Shown one piece after another: positions 1 through 11,488 of a DNA stretch of 64,000 nt. This stretch comes from Anastrepha obliqua (taxonomy: Eukaryota > Arthropoda > Insecta > Diptera > Tephritidae), in NCBI RefSeq assembly GCF_027943255.1, contig NC_072893.1:128711784-128775783 (forward strand), written 5' to 3'. The position numbers and the translations under genes were made by a program. The notes under the pieces were generated by a model, which saw nothing but the letters and a program-made list of their open reading frames with translations, had not been told where the DNA came from and did not search any database. The first letter of the stretch is position 1. Each line of letters opens with the position of its first letter.

Positions 1-2657
1 CAATTCATTTGTTCATCAATAGCCTTAAACTTTCCATTCTAACAAGCAGATAAGCCCTTAAGCTCATTAAAATCGCGGTTATTCAATTGATTATAACTAT
101 ATTCTAAAAGCACTCCTACCATACAAATACTCATCACTCATGCATAAAATCCTTCAGTTAATATTAAGGCGTATTATCCTCCCTCCGCACATCTGCTCTA
201 TATTTGGTATTCTATTTACTGCTTCTCAAAGGCTTTTATTCTGTTTGCCTACTCGCTCTATTCTATTGAAGGAGGAAATATCTTGTAACGCATTTGCGAG
301 TATTTATCGCTTCTATTTCCTTCCTAACTCTTCTCCCGCGTGCTGCTCGTTGAAGTGTGAATATGAAATGCACTTAGCTGTTTGTTGATTGATTGACTCG
401 CTACATCAACAAACCTTTTATACACCTCCCCCGCATTCATGCACTTCTCTCACTTTTCTCACTCAGTCTTACTCCACGCTTCACTTGCTTTGTATCGCTG
501 TCTTGAAGAGAATTGATTGCGGAAGTGCTGCAGCACATAACAAATTAAGTATTTGCTCCTACATAGTAGCGAATAAACATAAACGATTTTCAACCCCGCT
601 GCAGCAGCAGCAGTACAGGGGCGGAACTCAATAGCGGTTCGCTCCCCTTGCCAATGAAGTCGTGCATCTACACTCGTTTGTTTCGGCAATTCACTACCAA
701 GTCGGTACTTGTACTTATAGAATATAGGAAATACATTTCCGCAATTTCCCGCGGGCATTTACGTTCGAAGCCTCCTCAATTGTTGCTCGTTTGGCAAGGG
801 CTTATTTGTTTTTCCACATTATGTGGTGAATTTTTATTGTTTACTCTTACTACTTTTATTGTACGAGTATCACCAAGCGTTCTCCTCTTTTATTTGCATT
901 TTGTTACTATTTATTTTGTAATCTGTCATCATTGGTTGCTACAGTCCCACTGTTGCAAATGGAGTATTCTCCAATACACTTAAGCATTATTTCCATTTCA
1001 CTTAAGTGGAAAGGAAAACCTTTGGCCCGCGCACTTAAGTAGAAATTTTGCTTATGATTGCATACTGTGCTTGCTCTGAGAGACAGGGCTTGCTAGCTAG
1101 GTGAATTGCGCCTTGGGGATAGCTTGATGTTAATGGATGTTTGACCGGCTAAAGTCATCATAAAGGCATAATTCAAAGTATTGTTCATGCTTTAGTGGAT
1201 ATAGCAAAATGATTTTCTTATGAACAAGAGGGCACACAAAATATTGAATTTTATTTAAAATGTCGAATAAAACTATTTTAGAAATTAAAAAAAAATAACA
1301 ATTTTGAAAAAGTTTATTTTTAAAATAGAACTTTAAATTTTTAACTTGTTTTATTAATTACTTCGTGCTAATGTTTAATCATGTTTTGCATCATCATCTG
1401 CTTTCTTCATGTATTATACTCGTACGTGTCCTATTTGTTATTGGTCTTAATTCACCAAAAGTTTTACAAAGTTTGAACAAATTTTAAAACCAGAATTGTA
1501 TTTTTTTGCCATTTCAATGTAATGAGAATTTAACTCAGGCGCAATTAAAATTTATTACACAATAATACTGTTTGCCATTTATAACGAACAAATTTTTTAA
1601 AGTACACTCAAATTCAGTCGCACATATACACATACATATGAAGGTATACCAAAAAAATTCTTGCTGACAAATGCACTCAATTCACATATCCTCTCAATAA
1701 CGCCAATCAATCAGTTGCGGCAAAGTGATGAATGCTATCAACAACAATCGCATAGCTGGGTTGGTGGGTGAGGTTAACGGTTGATGAATGGACTAGGGTT
1801 GGGTGTCTCTAGCTTTTTTTCGCAGCAATAAAAGTCAAGTCATCTAAAAAAAGTTCCCCACTTTTGGCGGTGGGCTTAAACTGCTCCACGCCGTTTTTTG
1901 GTGAAATCGAATTTCGTTTACTATTAAGCGCAAATACTGTTAAGCAACAAATCATATATTGGATGTTAACGCTGGTTCCTGACTGCTTGCATATTTTTAT
2001 TTGTATGACTGCTTTGTTGACATTTTGAGTGTCGATGACATTTACGGCTCGCAGAGTTGATGTTGTTATTTTACTTTTTTTTTTGTTATTTGGTGAGCAA
2101 GGGATTCAGTGTTTTCCATTTTTTTATTGCACCGTAAAATTCACTTTTTGTTTGTATGTTCGTGTACAAATTTTAGTGCAAATTTGAGGCTTGGTTGTTG
2201 ATGAGAGTGCATGGCATGGATAATTTGATGCGCGTGGTCATCGATCAGTTTTTGCTAGTCTTTGACTTTGTGTTTTTAATATTAATATTTTTGATTAATG
2301 AAGCATCTGGAATTTGCACGGAAGTTAAAAAAAATAAGAAAAATGTGGTTGTAAAATAATGCAAAGAAAGCAAAATTTTAATTTATCTGCTTAATATTCC
2401 ATTCGCCATCGCACAATTAATTGAAAGCGCCTATAGCCTTACAGCTAAATTACCTACAAAAAGCTCTGAGATTTAATGCACTAGACAGAGCTATTTTACG
2501 CTGCAGACATTTGCTGGAGATTGAGCCACCTCCTATTCGAGTCAGTAGGCATCTCTTCGACTACACCTACGAGATCCAAGACCAAACTGCAACAACTGCA
2601 TCGAACAGTATATGGACACACATTAAACGACATATATCGGAAGACACTAAATTTAAA
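1..2657. other. Non-coding AT-rich DNA, no gene supported
   Basis: No open frame here has a recognisable domain. The longest ones start at non-ATG codons or are low-complexity translations of AT-rich sequence. A short CAG run lies at 600-612. An open frame at about 2421-2660 encodes 79 residues without homology that I can recognise; it ends exactly where the rosa-like element begins, so its stop may be supplied by the junction. I see no promoter or splice pattern that would make it a gene. Confidence 0.5.
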
Positions 2658-2659
2658 TA

Positions 2660-3529
2660 ACGGTGGTTAAATTTCAAGGGCCGATGTTGAATATAAACCA
2701 CACCTAAACGTCAAGTTTTTTTTTCTGCATTTCATTTCACAATTTTCAATTTCAGACTAACTCAATTTGAACTAGAATGGTGGCAGGAAATGGCAACAGT
2801 GAATGACCAATTTTCGAAGAAAATCATCTTCAGTGATGAGGCACATTTTCACCAGTGGATTCGTCAATAAGCAGAATTGCCGCATTTGGGCGAATTATAA
2901 TCCAAGAGTGATTACCGAAAAACCAATGCACCCACAAAGAGTAACTGTTTGGTGCGGTTTAAGGGCCGGCGGCATTATTGAGGCTGGTCAGGCAGTTACT
3001 GTGAATAGTGTTCGCTATGGTGAGATGATAACGAACTTTTTATGGCCCGAATTGGAAGATATGGATGTGGACGATATGTGGTTTCAACAGGACGGTGCCA
3101 CTTGTCACACAGCTAACGAAACAATGGCTCCTTTGCGCGAAACATTTGATGGTCGAATAATCTCACGTCGCGCCGATGTCAATTGGCCGCCAGGATCATG
3201 TGATTTGACACCGTTGGACTTCTTTCTTTGGGGTTATTTAAAAGAAAAGGTGTACGTCGATAAGCCAGCAACAATTCAAGAGCTAAAGGATGAGATAATT
3301 CGGCACATTAACGGCATAGAACCTCAATTATGCCTCAGCGTCATCGAAAATTTGGTCCATCGGATGGAGGTGTGCCGCCGAGGCCGCGGCTTCCATTTGG
3401 TCGATATTTTGTTCCACACGTAATTGAGCCATACCAATATTATCATAATAAAGAGAGATGACAATAATTTCCTAAAAAAATTGTATTTTATTCAAAATCT
3501 ACACCGGCCCTTGAAACTTAACCACCCTT
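2660..3529 (+). mobile_element. rosa-like DD41D Tc1/mariner element, non-autonomous copy
   Basis: Imperfect terminal inverted repeats of about 26 bp lie at 2662-2687 (starting ggtggttaaatttcaaggg) and 3501-3526 (inverse complement, two mismatches). The dinucleotide TA flanks both ends (2658-2659 and 3530-3531), as expected for the IS630-Tc1-mariner superfamily. Between them lies a damaged transposase. The copy is about 870 bp and lacks the N-terminal DNA-binding part of the transposase, so it cannot move by itself. Its TIRs differ clearly from those of the other DD41D element at 28814-29747, so two lineages of the family are present. Confidence 0.85.
2803..3423 (+). pseudogene. DD41D mariner-like transposase remnant (rosa family)
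   Basis: This is the catalytic half of a transposase that would cut and paste its own element. The first catalytic Asp (FSDEAHF) is encoded around 2833-2853, but in a different frame from the rest, so a frameshift lies near 2850-2860. From there the frame is open to the stop at 3421. Visible motifs are GFVNKQN, VTVWCGL, WFQQDGATCHTA (second Asp) and CDLTPLDFFLWGYLK (third Asp). The second and third Asp are separated by 41 residues, the DD41D signature of rosa. All three Asp are present, but the N-terminal helix-turn-helix domain is gone and a few residues appear to be missing after the AGGII stretch. The ATG at 2803 is incidental. Confidence 0.85.
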
Positions 3530-3632
3530 TACAAATACAATTAAGTATACTGGAAAAGTATGTAAGTGCTTTGCAAAAATTTTCTTTAGCCCAATTAAAT
3601 TAATAAAATATTAAAATATTTTTCAAAAGATC

Positions 3633-4245
3633 TATATCGGCCCGATTTGAACTAGTTAAAACTGGGTCACTTCGAGACTCAAATTTGCAAAAATAGTTGC
3701 TACGTCGAACTCGAATATTGATTCACTACTACAAGTTTTCTTTACATGTCACTAGCTCCATTGTTTCAACGCGAGCAAAAAAGTATTTTAATTTTAAGAT
3801 CGACCATAGAAAAGTTTTAAACTATTTGAGCAAAAATTATGGTTTTTTTCCTCCAAACAAATTTGTATATTATTTATTAAATTAAAAATTATCATATATC
3901 CAATTGAGTCCCTTCTTCGTTAGAGCGAATTCAAATACAAAACTCTCAAGTTTTGTATCGAGATCGAAAGATCAATAAACAAATTTCACCAAAATATTAA
4001 AAAAAAAAAAATAGAAATTTAGTCGTTTCAGAATAACAATATATAAATTTTTTCAAAATACCTACATATATCGGTCCGATTTGAACTAGATAAATTCGAG
4101 TGACTTCGAGACTAGTTCGCATTCACAAAAATTGTTGCTACATCGAAATCGAATATTGATTCAATAATACATGCTTTCTTTCACCTCATGAGCTCCATTG
4201 TCCAATCGAAGGCAAAACGAGTCTTTAATTCATACTCTTTCGGCG
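3633..4245 (+). repeat. Two diverged direct copies of a ~170-bp segment, period 434 bp
   Basis: The segment starting at 3633 (tatatcggcccgatttgaac) recurs at 4067 with substitutions and small indels. Both copies share blocks such as cacttcgagact, the gaatattgattca block, and the ctccattgt block near their ends. The spacing is 434 bp, so this may be what is left of a longer tandem unit. No ORF of interest is inside. Confidence 0.75.
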
Positions 4246-5250
4246 CGATAAATACATCCCACCTGAATGTACTGAAAACAGTTGAATAAGTGCGAGCAGA
4301 GTGGCTAAATCTGTTACAATATTTTTAGTAATTTTTTGCGCTCAACTATTTTTAACTAAATCCATTAGGCAGCTCTTCTGCTCTCTCGCACTCAGCTGCA
4401 TTCGAAATGAAATCCGCTGAGTGACACTTCAATTTGCTTGAAATAAAAAATTAAATAAGCAAACAAAAAAAAAACTCAAGCATGCATGCACTTACACACA
4501 CACACACCCGCTTATTCAAATGTCACGAAAGGGAATTTAAGTTTTTAAATGCTTGCGCCTAAAATGCTGCTACGTTGGCATATTTCAAAAGCACAGCTGA
4601 CAGATTTTATCGAAATGCCAACTGTGAGTTAAATGTGTGACAGAATAAGTGAGTGCAAAACCAAAACTCAGCAAATCGGAAAGAACGGAAAGAACAGAAC
4701 GCCGAAGAACAAGAGGATTTTAACGCTTAGCTGCGCCGGCTGAAAGCGAATGTGCAGCCAAGTGAAACAGTACCCGAATAATATTTTAGTAGAAGCTTTC
4801 ATAGGCAGCTGTTACATACATATTTTGCATGACTTTTTTAAATTTTTATTTCACTAGTTCTCGAGCCATTTGCAAATTCTACTAAAATAATGCACTGCTA
4901 AGCGTAATTTTTCGTAAAACATGAGAATGAACGCGTAGTAGTAAAAAAAATGTTGCAAAACAAAAACGGTTAAAAAAAAATTAAAAAAAAAATTACGAAA
5001 AGTGTCTATGACTACAAAAAAGTGCAAACAAAGCAGCGCTTTTTTCCTAGCTTCCAAAGGCTACGCTTAAATGCAACGTTGCAACAATTTTTGTCAGCAA
5101 AGTCATAGCAACAGTTGCCGCGCAGTGGGCCCTTGCTATTGAAGTATTGCAAAAAGAACGTATAAGAAAGTATTGTATAAAAACGGTTATCACAAGCCAT
5201 CAAATCGATCACTTGTGACCTGCTGCAGGCTGGTATGAGCGGTCTGAAAG
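4246..5250. other. Non-coding DNA
   Basis: A short (CA)n tract lies at about 4494-4507 and A-rich runs near 4960-5000. The minus-strand open frames at 4854-5057 and 5012-5212 overlap one another and look like random translation. No gene is seen. Confidence 0.5.
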
Positions 5251-5252
5251 TA

Positions 5253-5808
5253 CAGGGTGGTCTGCCGAGCGTTTGGAATTCGAACTAACGCTTTTTTTTT
5301 GTGACACTTTGTGCTCAAATAACATTTATGAGGTGTCAGAAATTTGGTTCATATTTAGAAATTTGCAAAGTGTATTGATTTTCGCTTGAGAAAATTTGGA
5401 AAATATAGAGAACTTTCGTAAATCATTGAAAACTGAATAATTAGCGGAAACCGTGACGCCTATTGGCATGGCTCAGAAATTGTGATTTAAAGACATTTAA
5501 CTTTTTTTGTAGTATACCGTTAAGGATAAATGTTACGCTCAACCAGAGTTGATTCAAGTGATGAAAATGAAATCGTCGTTGCCATTAGTGAGCTAAGTGC
5601 CGAAACGATCGAAACTATGCTGAAAAATTTAGTGGACAGAAAATTTACTGTAAAACCAGCCGTGCTAGTCATTTACATGAAATTGTATGCGATTTTTAAT
5701 GGTAACATTTACGTTTTCCAATGCAAAAAAAAAAACAAAATAATCAAGAAAAGCATGCATCTTTTATGTATAGCCGATAAAATTCCATATGCCAGCTGAA
5801 CCACCCTG
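5253..5808 (+). mobile_element. TA-flanked TIR element, probable deleted Tc1/mariner relative
   Basis: The left end begins cagggtggtctgcc and the right end, read on the other strand, begins cagggtggttcagc. Each is bordered by TA (5251-5252 and 5809-5810). Only the outer 9 bp match perfectly, with weaker matching further in. The length is about 556 bp. The only coding-like sequence is the frame at 5530-5799, near the right end, where the C-terminus of a Tc1/mariner-type transposase would be expected. I infer an internally deleted element. The family is not identified. Confidence 0.55.
5530..5799 (+). pseudogene. Possible transposase C-terminal remnant
   Basis: An 89-residue frame with an ATG start. 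Its first 45 residues (beginning MLRSTRVDSSDE, then AISELSAETIETMLKNLVDR) resemble in layout the C-terminal tail of insect IS630-type transposases. In those, a VYA-T-VDS-DEL segment is followed by a helical stretch of the form AI--I-PE-L--V---L--R. The catalytic core is absent. After residue 50 the sequence is low-complexity. The assignment rests on pattern memory and on the position next to the right TIR. It could instead be chance. Confidence 0.35.
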
Positions 5809-5810
5809 TA

Positions 5811-6925
5811 CCTGCGTGCAGTGTAGCAATATATTGCCGACTCTGGCACATTGTGTGGCTATGCACCTCGTGCAGATAACAGTAAAAATACCAATTCATG
5901 CATGCGTGTGAAATTCACCGCATCGCAGTGAGGACTTTCCCGCCATTTTTCGAAACGTTTCTCCGTCTGTCTTTGCTTGTGCTTCGGTGCTGATACCTGT
6001 GCCCATTTGCGCGCTATTTGCATGCTAGTTGTTATTGCTTTTTGTTTGTGCTTGTTGTCATCTCACCTCTTTGCGCATTGCATTGTTTTGCACTCAAACC
6101 GAGGATTTTATGTCGCTGCAACTTTTTGAGTTGTTTCACTTTTGTTTCTTATTATTTCCTATTTATTTTTTTACTTCTTTTGTTTTATTTGCATTTTCAT
6201 GCCCATTGTGTGCGAGGTGTGCCTTCGCATTTTGCATTTTGATTGTTCGCATTTGCATTTCGACTGCACTTTTTTATACTCTATACAGCGAATGAAGGGA
6301 CGGGACGAAAGTGCGCTAGCAGCGAAGTCGAGTGGTGTGTTGAACTCCACAACAAACTGTTGCGATTGATTAGTTTTTGTTGACACAAATGCAAGAAGGG
6401 GACGGAGCTATTATATTTTACATTTTTTCTCATAAATTCAATGGGTGTATTGGTGTGTGGGTCTGTGTATGGGTGTACCAGAGAAATATGTGTTGTAATA
6501 AAAATAATAGATAGCAACCATCACCTAATGGAACGATGTCTGACCCAAAAAGCATTCGAAGTTACTCGAAAATTTTTACAGCATTTGCATGGATGAACAT
6601 TTGATTCCACCACAAATGAAAGAAAGCCATCAATAGTTACCTTTAACAAGCAGATTAAAGCTGCCACAAGTCTACGAGAGTTATGTGAAGGCTCGCAAAT
6701 ATTTTTTATCCAAATTGTTTCACTAATTACTCGAACGAGCTAACATGGAGAATAGTGAAAGAAAATGATGAATGGGAGAAAAAGAAGTTTCTACAAAGCA
6801 ATGTCCAAAGCTACAGATGAAAGCTGCCGCAAGTTTATGACAATTAGGTGAAAGCTCGCACATTTTTGTTTCAACAACATGGAGAAGAGTGACGGGAAAT
6901 GGTGGGTCTTTCATAGACGTTGCCT
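5811..6925. other. Non-coding DNA
   Basis: Several overlapping frames at 6018-6386 on both strands are T/C-rich hydrophobic translations with no domain. Two short related stretches (aagctgccacaagt at about 6659 and aaagctgccgcaagtt at about 6820) suggest a weak local duplication. No gene is supported. Confidence 0.45.
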
Positions 6926-7207
6926 TCTGAAACTAAGCTAAAAATCTCCTCTCGTCGCAGGAGTATTACATCGCGGAAGAGCCAAAGCGATTAGCCGCCC
7001 CTGCTGTCTCAGTCTTTCCAGACGCCTCATCTCTTTCATAGTGTCGGCCTCCAAGCCACATTGCACCTTTTCTTTGAGTGCAGCATATGTTGCACCAATG
7101 TTTCCAGCGAAGGAGGCTCTTCAAAGGCTCTATAGAGTTTTTCTTTTGCAGAATGGAAGCGCGTGCATGTGAAGAATATGTGGTGAATTTCTTCTATAAT
7201 ATTCTCG
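6926..7207 (-). pseudogene. R1-type LINE ORF2 C-terminal fragment
   Basis: On the minus strand the sequence encodes EEIHHIFFTCTRFHSAKEKL (about 7190-7130) and then a helical stretch ending HSKKRCNVAW. In a shifted frame it continues with MKEMRRLERLRQQ and stops near 6930. This matches the layout of the end of R1-clade LINE ORF2 proteins: a Cys/His motif of the form H--F-C-RF followed by an R-rich helix. A frameshift lies near 7040. The fragment is cut on its upstream side by the fold-back repeat starting at about 7208. It is not functional. Confidence 0.7.
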
Positions 7208-7510
7208 TCGTAGTAGAAAAATCTTGTGTATGCAGTTTTAAAGATCATTGAATTTTGTTAAAATAAAGTAAAAGTTTTAAGTAGATAAAAAATCACACTC
7301 AGTTTTGAGATTTTTTTGCGAAAGCAGTATTGTGCATTTTCTCTCCATTTAACGCCTACTCCCCATTTTTTTATACGACACCGTCAGCGGAAAAAATTAT
7401 AAAAAATTAACGCGATTTTTCAACGACTTGAAACTTGTACTTTACCGAAATTCAATGATCTTTAAAACTGCATACCTCAAAATTTTCTAAAAATGCTGAG
7501 TAAAAAGTTC
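7208..7510 (+). repeat. Fold-back (MITE-like) dispersed repeat, copy 1
   Basis: An inverted repeat of about 60 bp frames this copy. The left arm at about 7209-7275 includes tatgcagttttaaagatcat, and the right arm at about 7430-7495 contains its inverse complement. The loop carries tctccatttaacgcc and aacgcgatttttc. The same arrangement recurs at 23117-23420 (+), about 18050-18275 (-) and 28200-28420 (-), so this is a family and not a chance hairpin. No ORF is present. It could be a MITE of a DNA transposon; I could not define a target-site duplication. Confidence 0.75.
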
Positions 7511-9429
7511 GAAATTTTCATGACAATTTTTTAAATTTTGCACGAAGTTCAAAACTTTGCTTTATATGGTGGTTGTTGTGGTATGAACGAAATTCTTATA
7601 AAAAACCACTGAAATCACAAAATAAATAAATAAATAATAAAAACTTTTAAATGATCTACACTTTATTTTGACGCTGACTGTTGATACTTTCAATTGTGGG
7701 CTGCCGGTACATTGAAACAAGTGCTGGTGAGAGAGGGAGCCGAGAGTTTGCTCTAATATTTTCTAACTGTACGAGTACTTAGTGTTGAACATTTCGAAAC
7801 TTTAGTACCGAATATAAACCTTTAGTGTTGATGATATCGCAAGTCCTAAGCATTTATGTATGACCTAAAATATATATTTACTATTCATTGCCCCCTGCGC
7901 TCCATATCTCCGCCATCAGTTTGCCATGCAGCCCATTAACCTTTTTATGTACGTCTCAATGGCAGCATTAATTTGGGTCAGCGTTTCATTATTTAAGTTT
8001 AGGCATTGCAAGGATTTTCTAGACAATGCATTTCTCTGCTGCTCACCTCTTAGTTCGTTTTTCGCTCACAACCATTCTTCCTACTTTCTTATCATGCACC
8101 ATGCACACTACATCATACAAATTCACCAAGCTGCTTTCTTCTATTCCAGGCGTCTGCGATTGTCTTCCGATTGCCTGCAGCTGGCTTGCCTTTTGTTGGC
8201 CGCTGATATGCTTGCGGCCAGGCTGTGCTTTTGTCATCTTTACATAGCAACTTTTGAGCTAAAATGCCGTCGGAGTTTTTACAAAAAACAATAAACCAAA
8301 AAGAGCATCATGCCGAATAAAAGAAATAAAAAGAAAAAAACTAACAAAGGCAAAATTTGAAACAAAAGCGCTAAGCTGCATGGCTGCATGGCTGCAGGAA
8401 GTGCCAAGAAGTGTCCGTGAGAGGAAAACACTGCTCGGTAGTCGACAAAGGCTTTATAGGCAAGTTGTAAATGCCATAAGTACTTGCAAGTCGCCTTACA
8501 CTTACTTGCGCTCTCGAACTAATTCTGTTACAGCCCATTCCTCCCATTCTCTTCATTTCCCTACAACGCCATCAGCAGCTCGGGGCGTTTTGTTGCCTGC
8601 TCTGTATCTTTGGAACGCCACTACTAGCGAGCCAATGCCTGCTTAACTGTCTTACAAACCATTTACAGCATTTTTTCCTTTTTCCCTAGTGTTCCGCTTC
8701 GCCTACCACCCAATAAACTTTTGAATAGTTTCTTCTGCCTACGTTTATGCCCCGCCCCAACTACAACGCTGCGGCAGGGGTGGCGCGCATCTTCCACTGT
8801 CGGCAGCGCATAAAGTTTTTCGGCTTTTGTCCGCTGTTGCTCTTTTTGCGCAGTTGTTCCACTTTAATTAGCGGTGTATACCGCAAACAGCTTCTTCTTT
8901 TCATGCTGGCTGGCTTGGCAAAGTACAAATTTGCGTCAAACACAGGAAAAACTAAACAGAAGTTTCCAAAGTGCATATTAAAATAAAATAATGTGAAAAA
9001 TTTTACGCGAAAAATGTTTATTATTATTTCAGTTTTCATATTTGCGCGCATAACCTGCATAACTAAATACTTGCGTTTGTGTGCGCCGCCCCTCACCCTT
9101 TCCCTATGCGCTTGGCAAAAGTTTTTTTAATGAAATTTTGCGGTTAATTTGATTATGAGATTTATCCCGCAAATTTGGCATCCACATTGGCATTGCCGAA
9201 AACTATTTACTTGTTTGTATGCAGTTCAAAAGTTCTTAAAAGTGTTTGCTTAAGCGTTTAAGTGAGTTGCTTTGTAATTGTAACTGAGGGGATTTTTATT
9301 CGAAGTATAAAATTTTATGTACGAATGCTTAGTAACGTAAATGGAGTGCATAAAATGGGTAAAATAATGAGAGCAAAACCAAATCATGAACAAAACCTTG
9401 GTTCAGTTTTTCCAGAACCTTTAATACTG
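7511..9429. other. Non-coding DNA
   Basis: The open frames at 7926-8294, 8380-8646 and 8747-9096 have no motif that I recognise, and several overlap frames on the other strand. The composition becomes very A-rich after about 9420, where the repeat array starts. No gene is supported. Confidence 0.45.
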
Positions 9430-9757
9430 AAGCGGATAAAAAAAAAATAAATTTACTACAAAATTAAAAAAAAATAAATAAAATAAAATAAAATAAAAGA
9501 CAAGCAAATATAAAAAAATGAAATGAACAACTATAAAAAAAGTAAAAAGAAATTTAATGAAAAAATTAAAAAAAAATTAAAGAAAAAACGAGTAAATAAA
9601 AAAAAATACATGAAAAAAATTAAAAAATTAAATAAGACACAAGTAAATAAAAATAGAAAGTAATCAAATAAAAATCAATTAAAAAAATGCTTTTAAAAAG
9701 ATAAGTAAATAAACTATGATAAATTAAACTAAAATATATATAAAAAAAAAACAATTA

Positions 9758-10983
9758 CAGTGCACTCGCGGTAACTCGAATAGCCGCTAAGTCGAACGAC
9801 GTGCTAACTCGAACACATTTTTTTCCCTATTGACTAGTTTGTAACTCGAACAATATTAAAGCGCTATAACTCGAACAAAAAAACAAATTTATTTGTACAC
9901 ACATTCTTTTCAAACATGTACATTTTGTACATACATACATATGTAATAGTATATGTATATAAATTATATGTATACTAGTGTATTGTCCATATGAATATTT
10001 CGGCGTTAATATCCCGTTAGTTTTCTGGGAACAACATCTTGCATTGACCAAATTGCTTTAAATTTGTCATCTGTAGTGTATCAGTGCATGTGAGTAATGG
10101 ATCGTAAAAGGTTGAAGTGTTTAACATTAAAAGAGAGGGCTGAAGTCCTTAACAAAATTAAACGTGGATGTAGTGTTACTTCTCTAGCGAAGGAATATGG
10201 GGTAGCCAAGTCCACCATAAGTCTTATAAAAAAGAAAGACAAGGCAATTTTAAAAGCAGTAAACAACACGTTTTTGGGTCCTGGGAAGAGGAGAACTTTA
10301 AAAGCTTCTGAGTTTCCTAAAATGAAAGCCGCTTTATACAAATGGTTTCTGTCCCAAAGAAAAAATAATTACCCAATAAGTGGACTCATCTTGAAAGAAC
10401 ATAACATGAAAAACATAATTTACAGGTCGAATTTACGCTTTATGATGTTAACAAATGGAATGATGGTGCCGAATTTACCGACACAGAAGTAATAATTGAA
10501 ACTAGTGATTCTGAGTCTGAGTTTAACAACACAACTGAGACATGTGAGCGGATATCATCTGAGGAGGCAGTTAGCTCTATCAATAAGGTAATTCAGTGGG
10601 CCACAACTGAACAAGTAAGCCCCGCAAAGGTTAATACTCTTCAATTGCTGCGTGAAAAAGTCATATTCAACATTGCTGCAGGCAAGAAAAGACAAACACA
10701 CATTACAACTTTCTTTTCGGCCTAACTTTTCTGTTAAAGCTGACTTTTTTTGTGTAACTGACACAAAGACTGCCATATATTTGATGAAAAATATTGAAAC
10801 GAATTAATTATTTTAAACATATTCATGTTCATATCCATATGTAAATAAATAAATAAATTTAATTGAAAAAAATCGATATCGATGACTGTTTTTTAACATA
10901 GCACACTCAATTGATAAGTCGAACAAATTCGATAAATCGAACAGCGCCTGTTTTAATTAGTTCGAGTTATCGCAAGTGCACTG
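9758..10983 (+). mobile_element. pogo/Tigger-like DNA transposon, internally deleted
   Basis: Terminal inverted repeats begin cagtgcactcgcggtaactc at 9758 and, on the opposite strand at 10983, cagtgcacttgcgataactc. TA flanks both ends (9756-9757 and 10984-10985). Just inside each end the word (t/a)a(c/g)tcgaa recurs several times in both subterminal regions, which suggests repeated transposase-binding sites. The interior keeps the N-terminal DNA-binding part and the C-terminal tail of a pogo-type transposase, but the DDE catalytic domain has been deleted. The length of about 1.2 kb compares with roughly 2 kb or more for full-length pogo/Tigger elements. Confidence 0.9.
10097..10492 (+). pseudogene. 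pogo-type transposase, DNA-binding half only
   Basis: The ATG at 10097 opens a 131-residue frame. Residues about 1-55 (MDRKRLKCLTLKERAEVLNK, then a helix-turn-helix with SVTSLAKEYGVAKSTISLIK) form a Psq/CENPB-N type domain. Residues about 60-115 (a KMKAALYKWFLSQR stretch) are the beginning of a CENPB-type HTH. Translation then runs out of frame to a stop at 10492. The DDE domain is missing. The C-terminal tail survives in another frame at about 10420-10725 (ISSEEAVSSINKVIQW to THITTFFSA). If expressed, the product would be a DNA-binding protein without nuclease. A deletion plus frame change near 10375-10430 explains the structure. Confidence 0.8.
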
Positions 10984-11488
10984 TAAATACAAAAATTAAA
11001 AAAACAAGTTAACAAAAAAAAAAAAATAAAAGGAAAAAATGAGATTAAAAAAAATAAAAAATTAAAAGAAATTAAATAAAAACAAGTAAATACAAAAAAA
11101 TTAAATAAAAAAAGATAAAATATTAATAAAAAAAAAAATAAAATAAAAAAATTAAATAAAAAAGTAAAATAAAAACAAAAAAAAAAAAAATTAAATAAAA
11201 AGCAAGTAAAAAAAGAAAATAAAATAGTAAACAAGTAACTAAAAAATGAATGAAACAAAAAACATTAAATAAAAACAAGTAAGAAAAAAAAATGGAAAAA
11301 TAAAATAGAAAACAAGTAAATAAAAAAAAGTAAGTGACAAAAAAAAAACAAAAATGAAATATAAACCAAGTTAATAAAAAAATTTAATTAAGAAATTAAA
11401 AAAAAAAAAATGTTTTATGATTGTTTCAAATATCTTTAAATTTAATTTAGTTTTGTTTGGCTTAGTAGGAGTTGCTAGTGAACGTTTA

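Larger units (their letters stand above)
9430..11488 (+). repeat. A-rich array (aaacaagtaaataaaa-type units), copy 1, with pogo insertion
   Basis: Blocks at 9430-9757 and 10984-11410 consist of irregular A-rich units with recurring aacaagtaaataaa and ttaaataaaa words. A unique flank at 11364-11488 (ccaagttaataaaaaa to gtgaacgttta) follows. The part from 11030 (ggaaaaaatgagat) to 11488 is repeated at 13427-14100 with the same beginning, internal words and end. The pogo-like element 9758-10983 interrupts the array with TA at both edges. The array is non-coding; minus-strand open frames in it are poly-Phe artefacts. Confidence 0.8.

Noticed and set aside
648..983. 111-codon plus-strand frame with hydrophobic C-terminus
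   Set aside because: It starts at TTG, overlaps a frame on the other strand and has no recognisable motif.
6018..6369. Three overlapping T/C-rich frames that look membrane-like
   Set aside because: Hydrophobicity comes from poly-T composition; different frames of the same tract all look the same, with no conserved feature.
7926..8294. 122-codon plus-strand frame
   Set aside because: No domain; it overlaps open frames in another plus frame and on the minus strand, and there is no promoter or poly(A) arrangement.
10953..11258. 101-codon minus-strand Phe-rich frame
   Set aside because: Pure translation of the A-rich array.
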